Source: Uranotaenia lowii
Taxonomy: Eukaryota > Arthropoda > Insecta > Diptera > Culicidae
Reading direction: 5' to 3'
DNA: 64,000 nt
Assembly (NCBI RefSeq): GCF_029784155.1
Contig: NC_073691.1
Location: 90,354,722 to 90,418,721, forward strand
Position numbers and translations under genes: made by a program. This document shows positions 10,996 to 23,560 of the stretch, one piece after another. Below the pieces are notes generated by a model. That model was given only the letters and a program-made list of their open reading frames with translations, did not search any database and was not told the DNA's origin. Position 1 is the first letter of the stretch. Each line of letters starts with the position of its first letter.

Positions 10996-11875
10996 GGGTA
11001 GAGTGGGGATACTTGATCCTCTTTTCTTATTTTCACCATATCTTTTTGGAAAAATTTAGCAACTCGCATTCTTTTACATTTTCTGACAGCGTGTAACTTC
11101 AAGTTTCTATGCTTCTAAAATTAGAACGATACTTGAACCCGTAGATGAACAAGAAGCATTTTCGTGGCAGTAAAAAAAATGCGATATTTTTGAAGTTAGG
11201 GGAGACTTGATATTTTATTCAGGAAGCCCTAATCCATGGAAAAAATCAAACAAAACCCCAAGATGGAATGTAAATCGACTATTTTGGTCATGTTTGTTCT
11301 CATTTCACAATCTATAATTGTCAGAAAAAAAATCTATAGCTTATTCTCAACCCTTATGACATTGCATACTTACGGGCGCAAGTTTTCTTCAGATAATTGA
11401 TAGATGTATATTAGCTATTGGATAAATATTAGTAATCTCGTAATCTGCAATGACCACGATCCATTGGGAAGAAGAATACACCGGGATCAATTGTACCCAA
11501 AATCAACATTTTAGAAAACTTTTTCTGAAAAAAAGTTGGGAGTTTTCCATCGCTTTGAAAATATTGTATTTTGAAGTTCATTTTACACTCGAAAGATTGA
11601 TGTATTGGAATAAATATTTTTGTTATCATATTTCCATATTAGGAACATTTTAAAATTATGAAAAAAGATCTTCAAGTCACATTTTGTGAAATTTTTCAAA
11701 CAAAGTTCAATAACTCAAAAACTTATTTTGTTAAAATTTTTTGAGCTTCAACCATTGCTGTTTTGTTCAATTTGGCACATTTTTCTAGATCATTTGATCT
11801 TTGTACGACATTCCAGTTTGGAGATATAGCTAAGGAATCAAGTATCCCCAGGGATCAAGTATCCTCATTCTCCCC
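10996..11875. mobile_element. 880-bp MITE with TA target duplication
   Basis: The inverted ends share GGATACTTGATCC: GGGTAGAGTGGGGATACTTG at the left, and the complement of GGGGAGAATGAGGATACTTG at the right. TA flanks are at 10994-10995 and 11876-11877. Excision with one TA rejoins the Jockey endonuclease frame (A-V-Y-Y-T-V-E-Y-P-N-G). The right end carries the GGATACTTGAT motif twice in tandem. There is no coding content; the short frame at 11855-12073 only crosses the border. Confidence 0.85.
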
Positions 11876-12194
11876 TATAATAAACTGCAGAGCAGTCATT
11901 AAATAAAATATTCCCATTGGAATTCGATGAAATATTATTCCAAGATTGGTATTTTGAATTAAAGTCTCCAATAATAAAAAATTTAGATTCATTTCTGGTG
12001 AGTTTTTGTAAATCTCCCTATCAAAAATTTTTCTATTCACCGCTACATTGAAAAGGCAAATATGCGGCAACAATTATAATTTTCCCCATAAACGTTTCTA
12101 GTTCAATTCCAATTGTTTCTAAGACTTTTGTATTGAAAGAAGGAAGAAGTCTAAATTTGAGACGACTATTGATGACAATAGCTACACCCCCACC
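11876..12194 (-). pseudogene. Jockey ORF2 fragment, central endonuclease
   Basis: The minus-strand reading gives GGVAIVINSRLKFRLLPSF, then IGIELETF, IIIVAAYLP, and near 11960-11930 FFIIGDFNSKYQSWNN, the GDFN catalytic block. A stop or frameshift interrupts it near 12030. It joins directly to QGGG at 32529-32540 across the 20-kb element and to 10995 across the MITE. Confidence 0.82.
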
Positions 12195-12540
12195 CAGGCT
12201 TCGGACACCTGTGTTAAATGCGCAAGCAAAGAGAGCGCAAGCAATCTCTCATTTTTTCCGGAATGGCAACCCGGCGCGAGCAAAACTTGCACGCAAAATG
12301 AACAGAATGAACACATGAATGAACTTTTTTTTGAATTGGCAGTTAAGAAAAACTAATTTAATAAAACTAAATTAACGATTTAAACAATGTTAAGCATTTT
12401 TGGGTACTAGAAAAAAAGCCCACAACTGAACAAAGACCACAAAATACTTTATAAACGTTCATAACATTCAATTTCCAGGTAAATTCATCATATAAGAACA
12501 AACATGACAACATATTGAATTTTTCACTATATTAACTTAA
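12195..12540. other. left subterminal region of the 20-kb element
   Basis: The first ~120 bp are GC-richer than the rest and carry repeated GCGCAAGC motifs (TAAATGCGCAAGCAAAGAG, then GAGCGCAAGCAATCTCTC). An inverted relative, GCTTGCGCATTTAACAGCAG, occurs at about 30790-30810. From about 12520 the sequence grades into the 180-bp satellite. No gene is visible; a 61-residue frame at 12133-12318 only crosses the element border. Confidence 0.6.
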
Positions 12541-15500
12541 TTTGAAAAGTTTGTTCAACAAAAACAAATGCGGCACTAAGCCACTATACTAGGTATGTTG
12601 GTTTTGATACTAGAAACAAAACGTAGTACTCAGAATTTTCCCTTACCCCGTGAATTTTCCGGAATTTCCACATCAGTGCATATATGTCGAAATATTAACT
12701 TTTTCACTATATGAACTTAGTTTGAAAAGTTTGTTCAACAAAAACAAATGCGGCACTAAGCCACTATACTAGGTATGTTGGTTTTGATACTAGAAACAAA
12801 ACGTAGTACTCAGAATTTTCCCTTACCCCGTGAATTTTCCGGAATTTCCACATAAGTGCGTACATGTCGAAATATTGACTTTTTCACTATATTAACTTAA
12901 TTTGAAAAGTTTGTTCAACAAAAACAAATGCGGCACTAAGCCACTATACTAGGTATGTTGGTTTTGATACTAGAAACAAAACGTAGTACTCAGAATTTTC
13001 CCTTACCCCGTGAATTTTCCGGAATTTCCACATCAGTGCATATATGTCGAAATATTAACTTTTTCACTATATGAACTTAGTTTGAAAAGTTTGTTCAACA
13101 AAAACAAATGCGGCACTAAGCCACTATACTAGGTATGTTGGTTTTGATACTAGAAACAAAACGTAGTACTCAGAATTTTCCCTTACCCCGTGAATTTTCC
13201 GGAATTTCCACATAAGTGCGTACATGTCGAAATAATGACTTTTTCACTATATTAACTTAATTTGAAAAGTTTGTTCAACGAAAACAAATGCGGCACTAAG
13301 CCTTTATACTAGGTATGTTGGTTTTGATACTAGAAACAAAACGTAGTACTCAGAATTTTCCCTTACCCCGTGAATTTTCCGGAATTTCCACATCAGTGCA
13401 TATATGTCGAAATATTAACTTTTTCACTATATGAACTTAGTTTGAAAAGTTTGTTCAACAAAAACAAATGCGGCACTAAGCCACTATACTAGGTATGTTG
13501 GTTTTGATACTAGAAACAAAACGTAGTACTCAGAATTTTCCCTTACCCCGTGAATTTTCCGGAATTTCCACATAAGTGCGTACATGTCGAAATATTGACT
13601 TTTTCACTATATTAACTTAATTTGAAAAGTTTGTTCAACAAAAACAAATGCGGCACTAAGCCACTATACTAGGTATGTTGGTTTTGATACTAGAAACAAA
13701 ACGTAGTACTCAGAATTTTCCCTTACCCCGTGAATTTTCCGGAATTTCCACATCAATGCATATACGTCGAAATATTGACTTTTTCACTATATTAACTTAA
13801 TTTGAAAAGTTTGTTCAACAAAAACAAATGCGGCACTAAGCCACTATACTAGGTATGTTGGTTTTGATACTAGAAACAAAACGTAGTACTCAGAATTTTC
13901 CCTTACCCCGTGAATTTTCCGGAATTTCCACATCAATGCATATACGTCGAAATATTGACTTTTTCACTATATTAACTTAATTTGAAAAGTTTGTTCAACA
14001 AAAACAAATGCGGCACTAAGCCACTATACTAGGTATGTTGGTTTTGATACTAGAAACAAAACGTAGTACTCAGAATTTTCCCTTACCCCGTGAATTTTCC
14101 GGAATTTCCACATCAATGCATATACGTCGAAATATTGACTTTTTCACTATATTAACTTAATTTGAAAAGTTTGTTCAACAAAAACAAATGCGGCACTAAG
14201 CCACTATACTAGGTATGTTGGTTTTGATACTAGAAACAAAACGTAGTACTCAGAATTTTCCCTTACCCCGTGAATTGTCCGGAATTTCCACATAAGTGCG
14301 TACATGTCGAAATATTGACTTTTTCACTATATTAACTTAATTTGAAAAGTTTGTTCAACAAAAACAAATGCGGCACTAAGCCACTATACTAGGTATGTTG
14401 GTTTTGATACTAGAAACAAAACGTAGTACTCAGAATTTTCCCTTACCCCGTGAATTTTCCGGAATTTCCACATCAATGCATATACGTCGAAATATTGACT
14501 TTTTCACTATATTAACTTAATTTGAAAAGTTTGTTCAACAAAAACAAATGCGGCACTAAGCCACTATACTAGGTATGTTGGTTTTGATACTAGAAACAAA
14601 ACGTAGTACTCAGAATTTTCCCTTACCCCGTGAATTTTCCGGAATTTCCACATAAGTGCGTACATGTCGAAATATTGACTTTTTCACTATATTAACTTAA
14701 TTTGAAAAGTTTGTTCAACAAAAACAAATGCGGCACTAAGCCACTATACTAGGTATGTTGGTTTTGATACTAGAAACAAAACGTAGTACTCAGAATTTTC
14801 CCTTACCCCGTGAATTTTCCGGAATTTCCACATAAGTGCGTACATGTCGAAATATTGACTTTTTCACTATATTAACTTAATTTGAAAAGTTTGTTCAACA
14901 AAAACAAATGCGGCACTAAGCCACTATACTAGGTATGTTGGTTTTGATACTAGAAACGAAACGTAGTACTCAGAATTTTCCCTTACCCCGTGAATTTTCC
15001 GGAATTTCCACATCAGTGCATATATGTCGAAATATTAACTTTTTCACTATATGAACTTAGTTTGAAAAGTTTGTTCAGCAAAAACAAATGCGGCACTAAG
15101 CCACTATACTAGGTATGTTGGTTTTGATACTAGAAACAAAACGTAGTACTCAGAATTTTCCCTTACCCCGTGAATTGTCCGGAATTTCCACATAAGTGCG
15201 TACATGTCGAAATATTGACTTTTTCACCATATTAACTTAATTTGAAAAGTTTGTTCAACAAAAACAAATGCGGCACTAAGCCACTATACTAGGTATGTTG
15301 GTTTTGATACTAGAAACAAAACGTAGTACTCAGAATTTTCCCTTACCCCGTGAATTTTCCGGAATTTCCACATAAGTGCGTACATGTCGAAATATTAACT
15401 TTTTCACTATATGAACTTAGTTTGAAAAGTTTGTTCAACAAAAACAAATGCGGCACTAAGCCACTATACTAGGTATGTTGGTTTTGATACTAGAAACAAA

Positions 15501-18480
15501 ACGTAGTACTCAGAATTTTCCCTTACCCCGTGAATTGTCCGGAATTTCCACATAAGTGCGTACATGTCGAAATATTGACTTTTTCACCATATTAACTTAA
15601 TTTGAAAAGTTTGTTCAACAAAAACAAATGCGGCACTAAGCCACTATACTAGGTATGTTGGTTTTGATACTAGAAACAAAACGTAGTACTCAGAATTTTC
15701 CCTTACCCCGTGAATTTTCCGGAATTTCCACATCAATGCATATAAGTCGAAATATTGACTTTTTCACTATATTAACTTAATTTGAAAAGTTTGTTCAACA
15801 AAAACAAATGCGGCACTAAGCCACTATACTAGGTATGTTGGTTTTGATACTAGAAACAAAACGTAGTACTCAGAATTTTCCCTTACCCCGTGAATTTTCC
15901 GGAATTTCCACATCAATTCATATATGTCGAAATATTGACTTTTTCACTATATTAACTTAATTTGAAAAGTTTGTTCAACAAAAACAAATGCGACACTAAG
16001 CCACTATACTAGGTATGTTGGTTTTGATACTAGAAACAAAACGTAGTACTCAGAATTTTCCCTTACCCCGTGAATTTTCCGGAATTTCCACATCAATGCA
16101 TATAAGTCGAAATATTGACTTTTTCACTATATTAACTTAATTTGAAAAGTTTGTTCAACAAAAACAAATGCGGCACTAAGCCACTATACTAGGTATGTTG
16201 GTTTTGATACTAGAAACAAAACGTAGTACTCAGAATTTTCCCTTACCCCGTGAATTTTCCGGAATTTCCACATCAGTGCATATATGTCGAAATATTAACT
16301 TTTTCACTATATGAACTTAGTTTGAAAAGTTTGTTCAACAAAAACAAATGCGGCACTAAGCCACTATACTAGGTATGTTGGTTTTGATACTAGAAACAAA
16401 ACGTAGTACTCAGAATTTTCCCTTACCCCGTGAATTTTCCGGAATTTCCACATAAGTGCGTACATGTCGAAATATTGACTTTTTCACTATATTCACTTAA
16501 TTTGAAAAGTTTGTTCAACAAAAACAAATGCGGCACTAAGCCACTATACTAGGTATGTTGGTTTTGATACTAGAAACAAAACGTAGTACTCAGAATTTTC
16601 CCTTACCCCGTGAATTTTCCGGAATTTCCACATCAGTGCATATATGTCGAAATATTAACTTTTTCACTATATGAACTTAGTTTGAAAAGTTTGTTCAACA
16701 AAAACAAATGCGGCACTAAGCCACTATACTAGGTATGTTGGTTTTGATACTAGAAACAAAACGTAGTACTCAGAATTTTCCCTTACCTCGTGAATTTTCC
16801 GGAATTTCCACATCAGTGCATATATGTCGAAATATTAACTTTTTCACTATATGAACTTAGTTTGAAAAGTTTGTTCAACAAAAACAAATGCGGCACTAAG
16901 CCACTATACTAGGTATGTTGGTTTTGATACTAGAAACAAAACGTAGTACTCAGAATTTTCCCTTACCCCGTGAATTTTCCGGAATTTCCACATCAGTGCA
17001 TATATGTCGAAATATTAACTTTTTCACTATATGAACTTAGTTTGAAAAGTTTATTCAGCAAAAACAAATGCGGCACTAAGCCACTATACTAGGTATGTTG
17101 GTTTTGATACTAGAAACAAAACGTAGTACTCAGAATTTTCCCTTACCCCGTGAATTGTCCGGAATTTCCACATAAGTGCGTACATGTCGAAATATTGACT
17201 TTTTCACTATATTAACTTAATTTGAAAAGTTTGTTCAACAAAAACAAATGCGGCACTAAGCCACTATACTAGGTATGTTGGTTTTGATACTAGAAACAAA
17301 ACGTAGTACTCAGAATTTTCCCTTACCCCGTGAATTTTCCGGAATTTCCACATCAATGCATATACGTCGAAATATTGACTTTTTCACTATATTAACTTAA
17401 TTTGAAAAGTTTGTTCAACAAAAACAAATGCGGCACTAAGCCACTATACTAGGTATGTTGGTTTTGATACTAGAAACAAAACGTAGTACTCAGAATTTTC
17501 CCTTACCCCGTGAATTTTCCGGAATTTCCACATCAGTGCATATATGTCGAAATATTAACTTTTTCACTATATGAACTTAGTTTGAAAAGTTTGTTCAACA
17601 AAAACAAATGCGGCACTAAGCCACTATACTAGGTATGTTGGTTTTGATACTAGAAACAAAACGTAGTACTCAGAATTTTCCCTTACCCCGTGAATTGTCC
17701 GGAATTTCCACATAAGTGCGTACATGTCGAAATATTGACTTTTTCACCATATTAACTTAATTTGAAAAGTTTGTTCAACAAAAACAAATGCGGCACTAAG
17801 CCACTATACTAGGTATGTTGGTTTTGATACTAGAAACAAAACGTAGTACTCAGAATTTTCCCTTACCCCGTGAATTTTCCGGAATTTCCACATCAGTGCA
17901 TATATGTCGAAATATTAACTTTTTCACTATATGAACTTAGTTTGAAAAGTTTGTTCAACAAAAACAAATGCGGCACTAAGCCACTATACTAGGTATGTTG
18001 GTTTTGATACTAGAAACAAAACGTAGTACTCAAAATTTTCCCTTACCCCGTGAATTGTCCGGAATTTCCACATAAGTGCGTACATGTCGAAATATTGACT
18101 TTTTCACTATATTACCTTAATTTGAAAAGTTTGTTCAACAAAAACAAATGCGGCACTAAGCCACTATACTAGGTATGTTGGTTTTGATACTAGAAACAAA
18201 ACGTAGTACTCAGAATTTTCCCTTACCCCGTGAATTTTCCGGAATTTCCACATCAGTGCATATATGTCGAAATATTAACTTTTTCACTATATGAACTTAG
18301 TTTGAAAAGTTTGTTCAACAAAAACAAATGCGGCACTAAGCCACTATACTAGGTATGTTGGTTTTGATACTAGAAACAAAACGTAGTACTCAGAATTTTC
18401 CCTTACCCCGTGAATTTTCCGGAATTTCCACATCAATGCATATACGTCGAAATATTCACTTTTTCACTATATTAACTCAT
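12541..18480 (+). repeat. 180-bp satellite, 33 tandem copies
   Basis: The block is exactly 33 x 180 bp with no indel; differences between units are a handful of substitutions. The conserved part covers about 140 bp, including AAACAAATGCGGCACTAAGC and CCCTTACCCCGTGAATTTTC. A ~40-bp variable segment defines three variants: CATCAGTGCATATATG with ATGAACTTAG, CATAAGTGCGTACATG with ATTAACTTAA, and CATCAATGCATATACG. There is no ORF. Partial units continue on both edges (12500-12540, 18481-18500). The period is near nucleosome length, as in many centromeric or heterochromatic satellites. Confidence 0.97.
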
Positions 18481-19560
18481 TTTGAAACGTTGTTCTAACA
18501 ACTGAATTTAGTTTGATTTAGATACTAGAAATAAAACATAGTTCAGCAGAACGTACTTTTATCTGACGATATTTTCGTTTAAATGCACTTCCAGAAATTC
18601 ATTGGATTGATTGTTTTTGTGTGCAGTTTTTGAGTGATGTGCTCAGAAATTTGGTCAAAAGTGAGCACTTTTCATGATTAATCCCTCAGTTTCCCAATAA
18701 CTTGGTATTTAAAATCACAGTGTTGAATTCCTTTGGAATATTGTACACAAGTTTTTTGCTGCATGCAAGTTTGGCTAAAAGGATTCATTTGTAAGCTTCA
18801 TTTTGTGCTTACACCGAACTAAAAATTACTATCAGTTTTACTTGAACATGTTTGCTTATCGTGAATTAATTAGTGAAGTGATTATTTTGTGAATCCTATT
18901 CAAGATAATATTTTATATTTTAATATGATTTTCCCTAATAAAAAAAACTATACATTATAAAAATGACAATTGAAATTTTTGAACATTGAGTGACAATGAG
19001 TATGTCGGAATATTGTGTTAGACTAATCTTTGAGCAAGTCTATCACATGTATATAACCTGATAAAATATTTCTAATCACTATCGCCAGTTTTAGTTTTTA
19101 TGATAACTTTTGTTCTATCATTTCTTACTAATATTTGTAGGGAAGTGCGCCTTAAATCAACTTATTCTTTTATTTATTACATGGATAATTTTGAGATTTA
19201 TCGTTACGCTGTATAAGGGAAATCAATGATTTTTATTAGAAACAACTTGCATAAAAGTTTCTCATTTCAAATTATTGTACGTTTAAAACAAAACAAAATA
19301 TTTAGCATATCCTAAAACTGGATGTTATTCATTTGGTTTGAATGCGAATAAAATTAAAGAAATTTTAAATTTGTGTCACCTATTCCTTATTATTTCTAAA
19401 CATATTTGCATATTTCGTTATTTTTATTCTGAAGTTTCAAGCTTAATAATATTAAGTTTGAAATATATTGTTATAAATAATTTGAATTTCGATTTTGCTA
19501 TTGTTTTTGCCATACCGACTCTTCTTTCTTTATAACTATTTTAACTATTTTAACAAATTC
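18481..19560. other. AT-rich spacer between satellite and short arrays
   Basis: About 1.1 kb of AT-rich sequence without a convincing ORF or inverted ends. The first ~60 bp still resemble decayed satellite. From 19340 a 65-codon frame opens that has no visible homology and runs into the repeats. Confidence 0.5.
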
Positions 19561-20838
19561 TTTGTTATATTTGTTATCTTTGTTATCTTTGTTATCTTTG
19601 TTATCTTTGTTATCTTTGTTATCTTTGTTATCTTTGTTATCTTTGTTATCTTTGTTATCTTTGTTATCTTTGTTATCTTTGTTATCTTTGTTATCTTTGT
19701 TATCTTTGTTATCTTTGTTATCTTTGTTATCTTTGTTATCTTTGTTATCTTTGTTATCTTTGTTATCTTTGTTATCTTTGTTATCTTTGTTATCTTTGTT
19801 ATCTTTGTTATCTTTGTTATCTTTGTTATCTTTGTTATCTTTGTTATCTTTGTTATCTTTGTTATCTTTGTTATCTTTGTTATCTTTGTTATCTTTGTTA
19901 TCTTTGTTATCTTTGTTATCTTTGTTATCTTTGTTATCTTTGTTATCTTTGTTATCTTTGTTATCTTTGTTACCTTTGTTATCTTTGTTATCTTTGTTAT
20001 CTTTGTTATCTTTGTTATCTTTGTTATCTTTGTTATCTTTGTTATCTTTGTTATCTTTGTTATCTTTGTTATCTTTGTTATCTTTGTTATCTTCGTTATC
20101 TTTGTTATCTTTGTTATCTTTGTTATCTTTGTTATCTTTGTTATCTTTGTTATCTTTGTTATCTTTGTTATCTTTGTTATCTTTGTTATCTTTGTTATCT
20201 TTGTTATCTTTGTTATCTTTGTTATCTTTGTTATCTTTGTTATCTTTGTTATCTTTGTTATCTTTGTTATCTTTGTTATCTTTGTTATCTTTGTTATCTT
20301 TGTTATCTTTGTTATCTTTGTTATCTTTGTTATCTTTGTTATCTTTGTTATCTTTGTTATCTTTGTTATCTTTGTTATCTTTGTTATCTTTGTTATCTTT
20401 GTTATCTTTGTTATCTTTGTTATCTTTGTTATCTTTGTTATCTTTGTTATCTTTGTTATCTTTGTTATCTTTGTTATCTTTGTTATCTTTGTTATCTTTG
20501 TTATCTTTGTTATCTTTGTTATCTTTGTTATCTTTGTTATCTTTGTTATCTTTGTTATCTTTGTTATCTTTGTTATCTTTGTTATCTTTGTTATCTTTGT
20601 TATCTTTGTTATCTTTGTTATCTTTGTTATCTTTGTTATCTTTGTTATCTTTGTTATCTTTGTTATCTTTGTTATCTTTGTTATCTTTGTTATCTTTGTT
20701 ATCTTTGTTATCTTTGTTATCTTTGTTATCTTTGTTATCTTTGTTATCTTTGTTATCTTTGTTATCTTTGTTATCTTTGTTATCTTTGTTATCTTTGTTA
20801 TCTTTGTTATCTTTGTTATCTTTGTTATCTTTGTTATC
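19561..20838 (+). repeat. 142 copies of the 9-bp unit TTTGTTATC
   Basis: 1278 bp equals exactly 142 x 9. Only a few units deviate (TTTGTTATA at the start, an ACC variant near 19970, a TTCG variant near 20093). Because 9 is a multiple of 3, long stop-free frames result. Confidence 0.97.
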
Positions 20839-20840
20839 GG

Positions 20841-22569
20841 TTTTCTGTTTTCTGTTTTCTGTTTTCTGTTTTCTGTTTTCTGTTTTCTGTTTTCTGTTTT
20901 CTGTTTTCTGTTTTCTGTTTTCTGTTTTCTGTTTTCTGTTTTCTGTTTTCTGTTTTCTGTTTTCTGTTTTCTGTTTTCTGTTTTCTGTTTTCTGTTTTCT
21001 GTTTTCTGTTTTCTGTTTTCTGTTTTCTGTTTTCTGTTTTCTGTTTTCTGTTTTCTGTTTTCTGTTTTCTGTTTTCTGTTTTCTGTTTTCTGTTTTCTGT
21101 TTTCTGTTTTCTGTTTTCTGTTTTCTGTTTTCTGTTTTCTGTTTTCTGTTTTCTGTTTTCTGTTTTCTGTTTTCTGTTTTCTGTTTTCTGTTTTCTGTTT
21201 TCTGTTTTCTGTTTTCTGTTTTCTGTTTTCTGTTTTCTGTTTTCTGTTTTCTGTTTTCTGTTTTCTGTTTTCTGTTTTCTGTTTTCTGTTTTCTGTTTTC
21301 TGTTTTCTGTTTTCTGTTTTCTGTTTTCTGTTTTCTGTTTTCTGTTTTCTGTTTTCTGTTTTCTGTTTTCTGTTTTCTGTTTTCTGTTTTCTGTTTTCTG
21401 TTTTCTGTTTTCTGTTTTCTGTTTTCTGTTTTCTGTTTTCTGTTTTCTGTTTTCTGTTTTCTGTTTTCTGTTTTCTGTTTTCTGTTTTCTGTTTTCTGTT
21501 TTCTGTTTTCTGTTTTCTGTTTTCTGTTTTCTGTTTTCTGTTTTCTGTTTTCTGTTTTCTGTTTTCTGTTTTCTGTTTTCTGTTTTCTGTTTTCTGTTTT
21601 CTGTTTTCTGTTTTCTGTTTTCTGTTTTCTGTTTTCTGTTTTCTGTTTTCTGTTTTCTGTTTTCTGTTTTCTGTTTTCTGTTTTCTGTTTTCTGTTTTCT
21701 GTTTTCTGTTTTCTGTTTTCTGTTTTCTGTTTTCTGTTTTCTGTTTTCTGTTTTCTGTTTTCTGTTTTCTGTTTTCTGTTTTCTGTTTTCTGTTTTCTGT
21801 TTTCTGTTTTCTGTTTTCTGTTTTCTGTTTTCTGTTTTCTGTTTTCTGTTTTCTGTTTTCTGTTTTCTGTTTTCTGTTTTCTGTTTTCTGTTTTCTGTTT
21901 TCTGTTTTCTGTTTTCTGTTTTCTGTTTTCTGTTTTCTGTTTTCTGTTTTCTGTTTTCTGTTTTCTGTTTTCTGTTTTCTGTTTTCTGTTTTCTGTTTTC
22001 TGTTTTCTGTTTTCTGTTTTCTGTTTTCTGTTTTCTGTTTTCTGTTTTCTGTTTTCTGTTTTCTGTTTTCTGTTTTCTGTTTTCTGTTTTCTGTTTTCTG
22101 TTTTCTGTTTTCTGTTTTCTGTTTTCTGTTTTCTGTTTTCTGTTTTCTGTTTTCTGTTTTCTGTTTTCTGTTTTCTGTTTTCTGTTTTCTGTTTTCTGTT
22201 TTCTGTTTTCTGTTTTCTGTTTTCTGTTTTCTGTTTTCTGTTTTCTGTTTACTGTTTTCTGTTTTCTGTTTTCTGTTTTCTGTTTTCTGTTTTCTGTTTT
22301 CTGTTTTCTGTTTTCTGTTTTCTGTTTTCTGTTTTCTGTTTTCTGTTTTCTGTTTTCTGTTTTCTGTTTTCTGTTTTCTGTTTTCTGTTTTCTGTTTTCT
22401 GTTTTCTGTTTTCTGTTTTCTGTTTTCTGTTTTCTGTTTTCTGTTTTCTGTTTTCTGTTTTCTGTTTTCTGTTTTCTGTTTTCTGTTTTCTGTTTTCTGT
22501 TTTCTGTTTTCTGTTTTCTGTTTTCTGTTTTCTGTTTTCTGTTTTCTGTTTTCTGTTTTCTGTTTTCTG
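20841..22569 (+). repeat. 247 copies of the 7-bp unit TTTTCTG
   Basis: 1729 bp equals exactly 247 x 7, with one clear variant (TTTACTG) near 22250. It follows the 9-bp array after only GG. The plus strand is purine-poor, so it may adopt unusual structures and is a likely site of length polymorphism. Confidence 0.97.
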
Positions 22570-22575
22570 TTTATC

Positions 22576-22932
22576 TTTTGTCTTTTGTCTTTTGTCTTTT
22601 GTCTTTAGTCTTTTGTCTTTTGTCTTTTGTCTTTTGTCTTTTGTCTTTTGTCTTTTGTCTTTTGTCTTTTGTCTTTTGTCTTTTGTCTTTTGTCTTTTGT
22701 CTTTTGTCTTTTGTCTTTTGTCTTTTGTCTTTTGTCTTTTGTCTTTTGTCTTTTGTCTTTTGTCTTTTGTCTTTTGTCTTTTGTCTTTTGTCTTTTGTCT
22801 TTTGTCTTTTGTCTTTTGTCTTTTGTCTTTTGTCTTTTGTCTTTTGTCTTTTGTCTTTTGTCTTTTGTCTTTTGTCTTTTGTCTTTTGTCTTTTGTCTTT
22901 TGTCTTTTGTCTTTTGTCTTTTGTCTTTTGTC
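22576..22932 (+). repeat. 51 copies of the 7-bp unit TTTTGTC
   Basis: 357 bp equals exactly 51 x 7, with one variant (TTTAGTC) near 22606. It is separated from the preceding array by about 6 bp. Confidence 0.96.
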
Positions 22933-22935
22933 TTT

Positions 22936-23560
22936 GAATTTAAGAATTTAAGAATTTAAGAATTTAGGAATTTAAGAATTTAAGAATTTGAGAATTTGAG
23001 AATTTAAGAATTTTAGAATTTTAGAATTTTAGAATTTTAGAATTTTAGAATTTTAGAATTTTAGAATTTTAGAATTTTAGAATTTTAGAATTTTAGAATT
23101 TTAGAATTTTAGAATTTTAGAATTTTAGAATTTTAGAATTTTAGAATTTAAGATTTTTAGAATTTTAGAATTTTAGAATTTTAGAATTTTAGAATTTTAG
23201 AATTTTAGAATTTTAGAATTTTAGAATTTTAGAATTTTAGAATTTTAGAATTTTAGAATTTTAGAATTTTAGAATTTTAGAATTTTAGAATTTTAGAATT
23301 TTAGAATTTTAGAATTTTAGAATTTTAGAATTTTAGAATTTAAGAATTTAAGAATTTTAGAATTTTAGAATTTTAGAATTTTAGAATTTTAGAATTTTAG
23401 AATTTTAGAATTTTAGAATTTTAGAATTTTAGAATTTTAGAATTTTAGAATTTTAGAATTTTAGAATTTTAGAATTTTAGCATTTTAGAATTTTAGAATT
23501 TTAGAATTTTAGAATTTTAGAATTTTAGAATCTTAGGATTTTAGAATTTAAGATTTTAAA
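22936..23560 (+). repeat. 8-bp arrays GAATTTAA then GAATTTTA
   Basis: A short run of GAATTTAA units (to about 22996) turns into roughly 65-70 units of GAATTTTA. These decay after 23530 into poorly matching units. The composition switches from T/C/G-rich to A/T-rich at 22936. Confidence 0.94.

Noticed and set aside
12541..18480. CRISPR-like array
   Set aside because: Units are 180 bp and contiguous, without unique spacers. The context is eukaryotic and no cas genes are present.
19495..22959. Open frames of more than 1000 codons encoding simple repeats such as (LLS)n and (FCFLFSV)n
   Set aside because: They arise because 9-bp and 7-bp arrays without stop codons stay open in several frames at once. 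There is no composition or start context of a gene.
19561..23560. Telomere or subtelomere
   Set aside because: The units are not TTAGG or a known dipteran telomeric repeat. The arrays lie inside an element with intact borders and are flanked by internal DNA on both sides.
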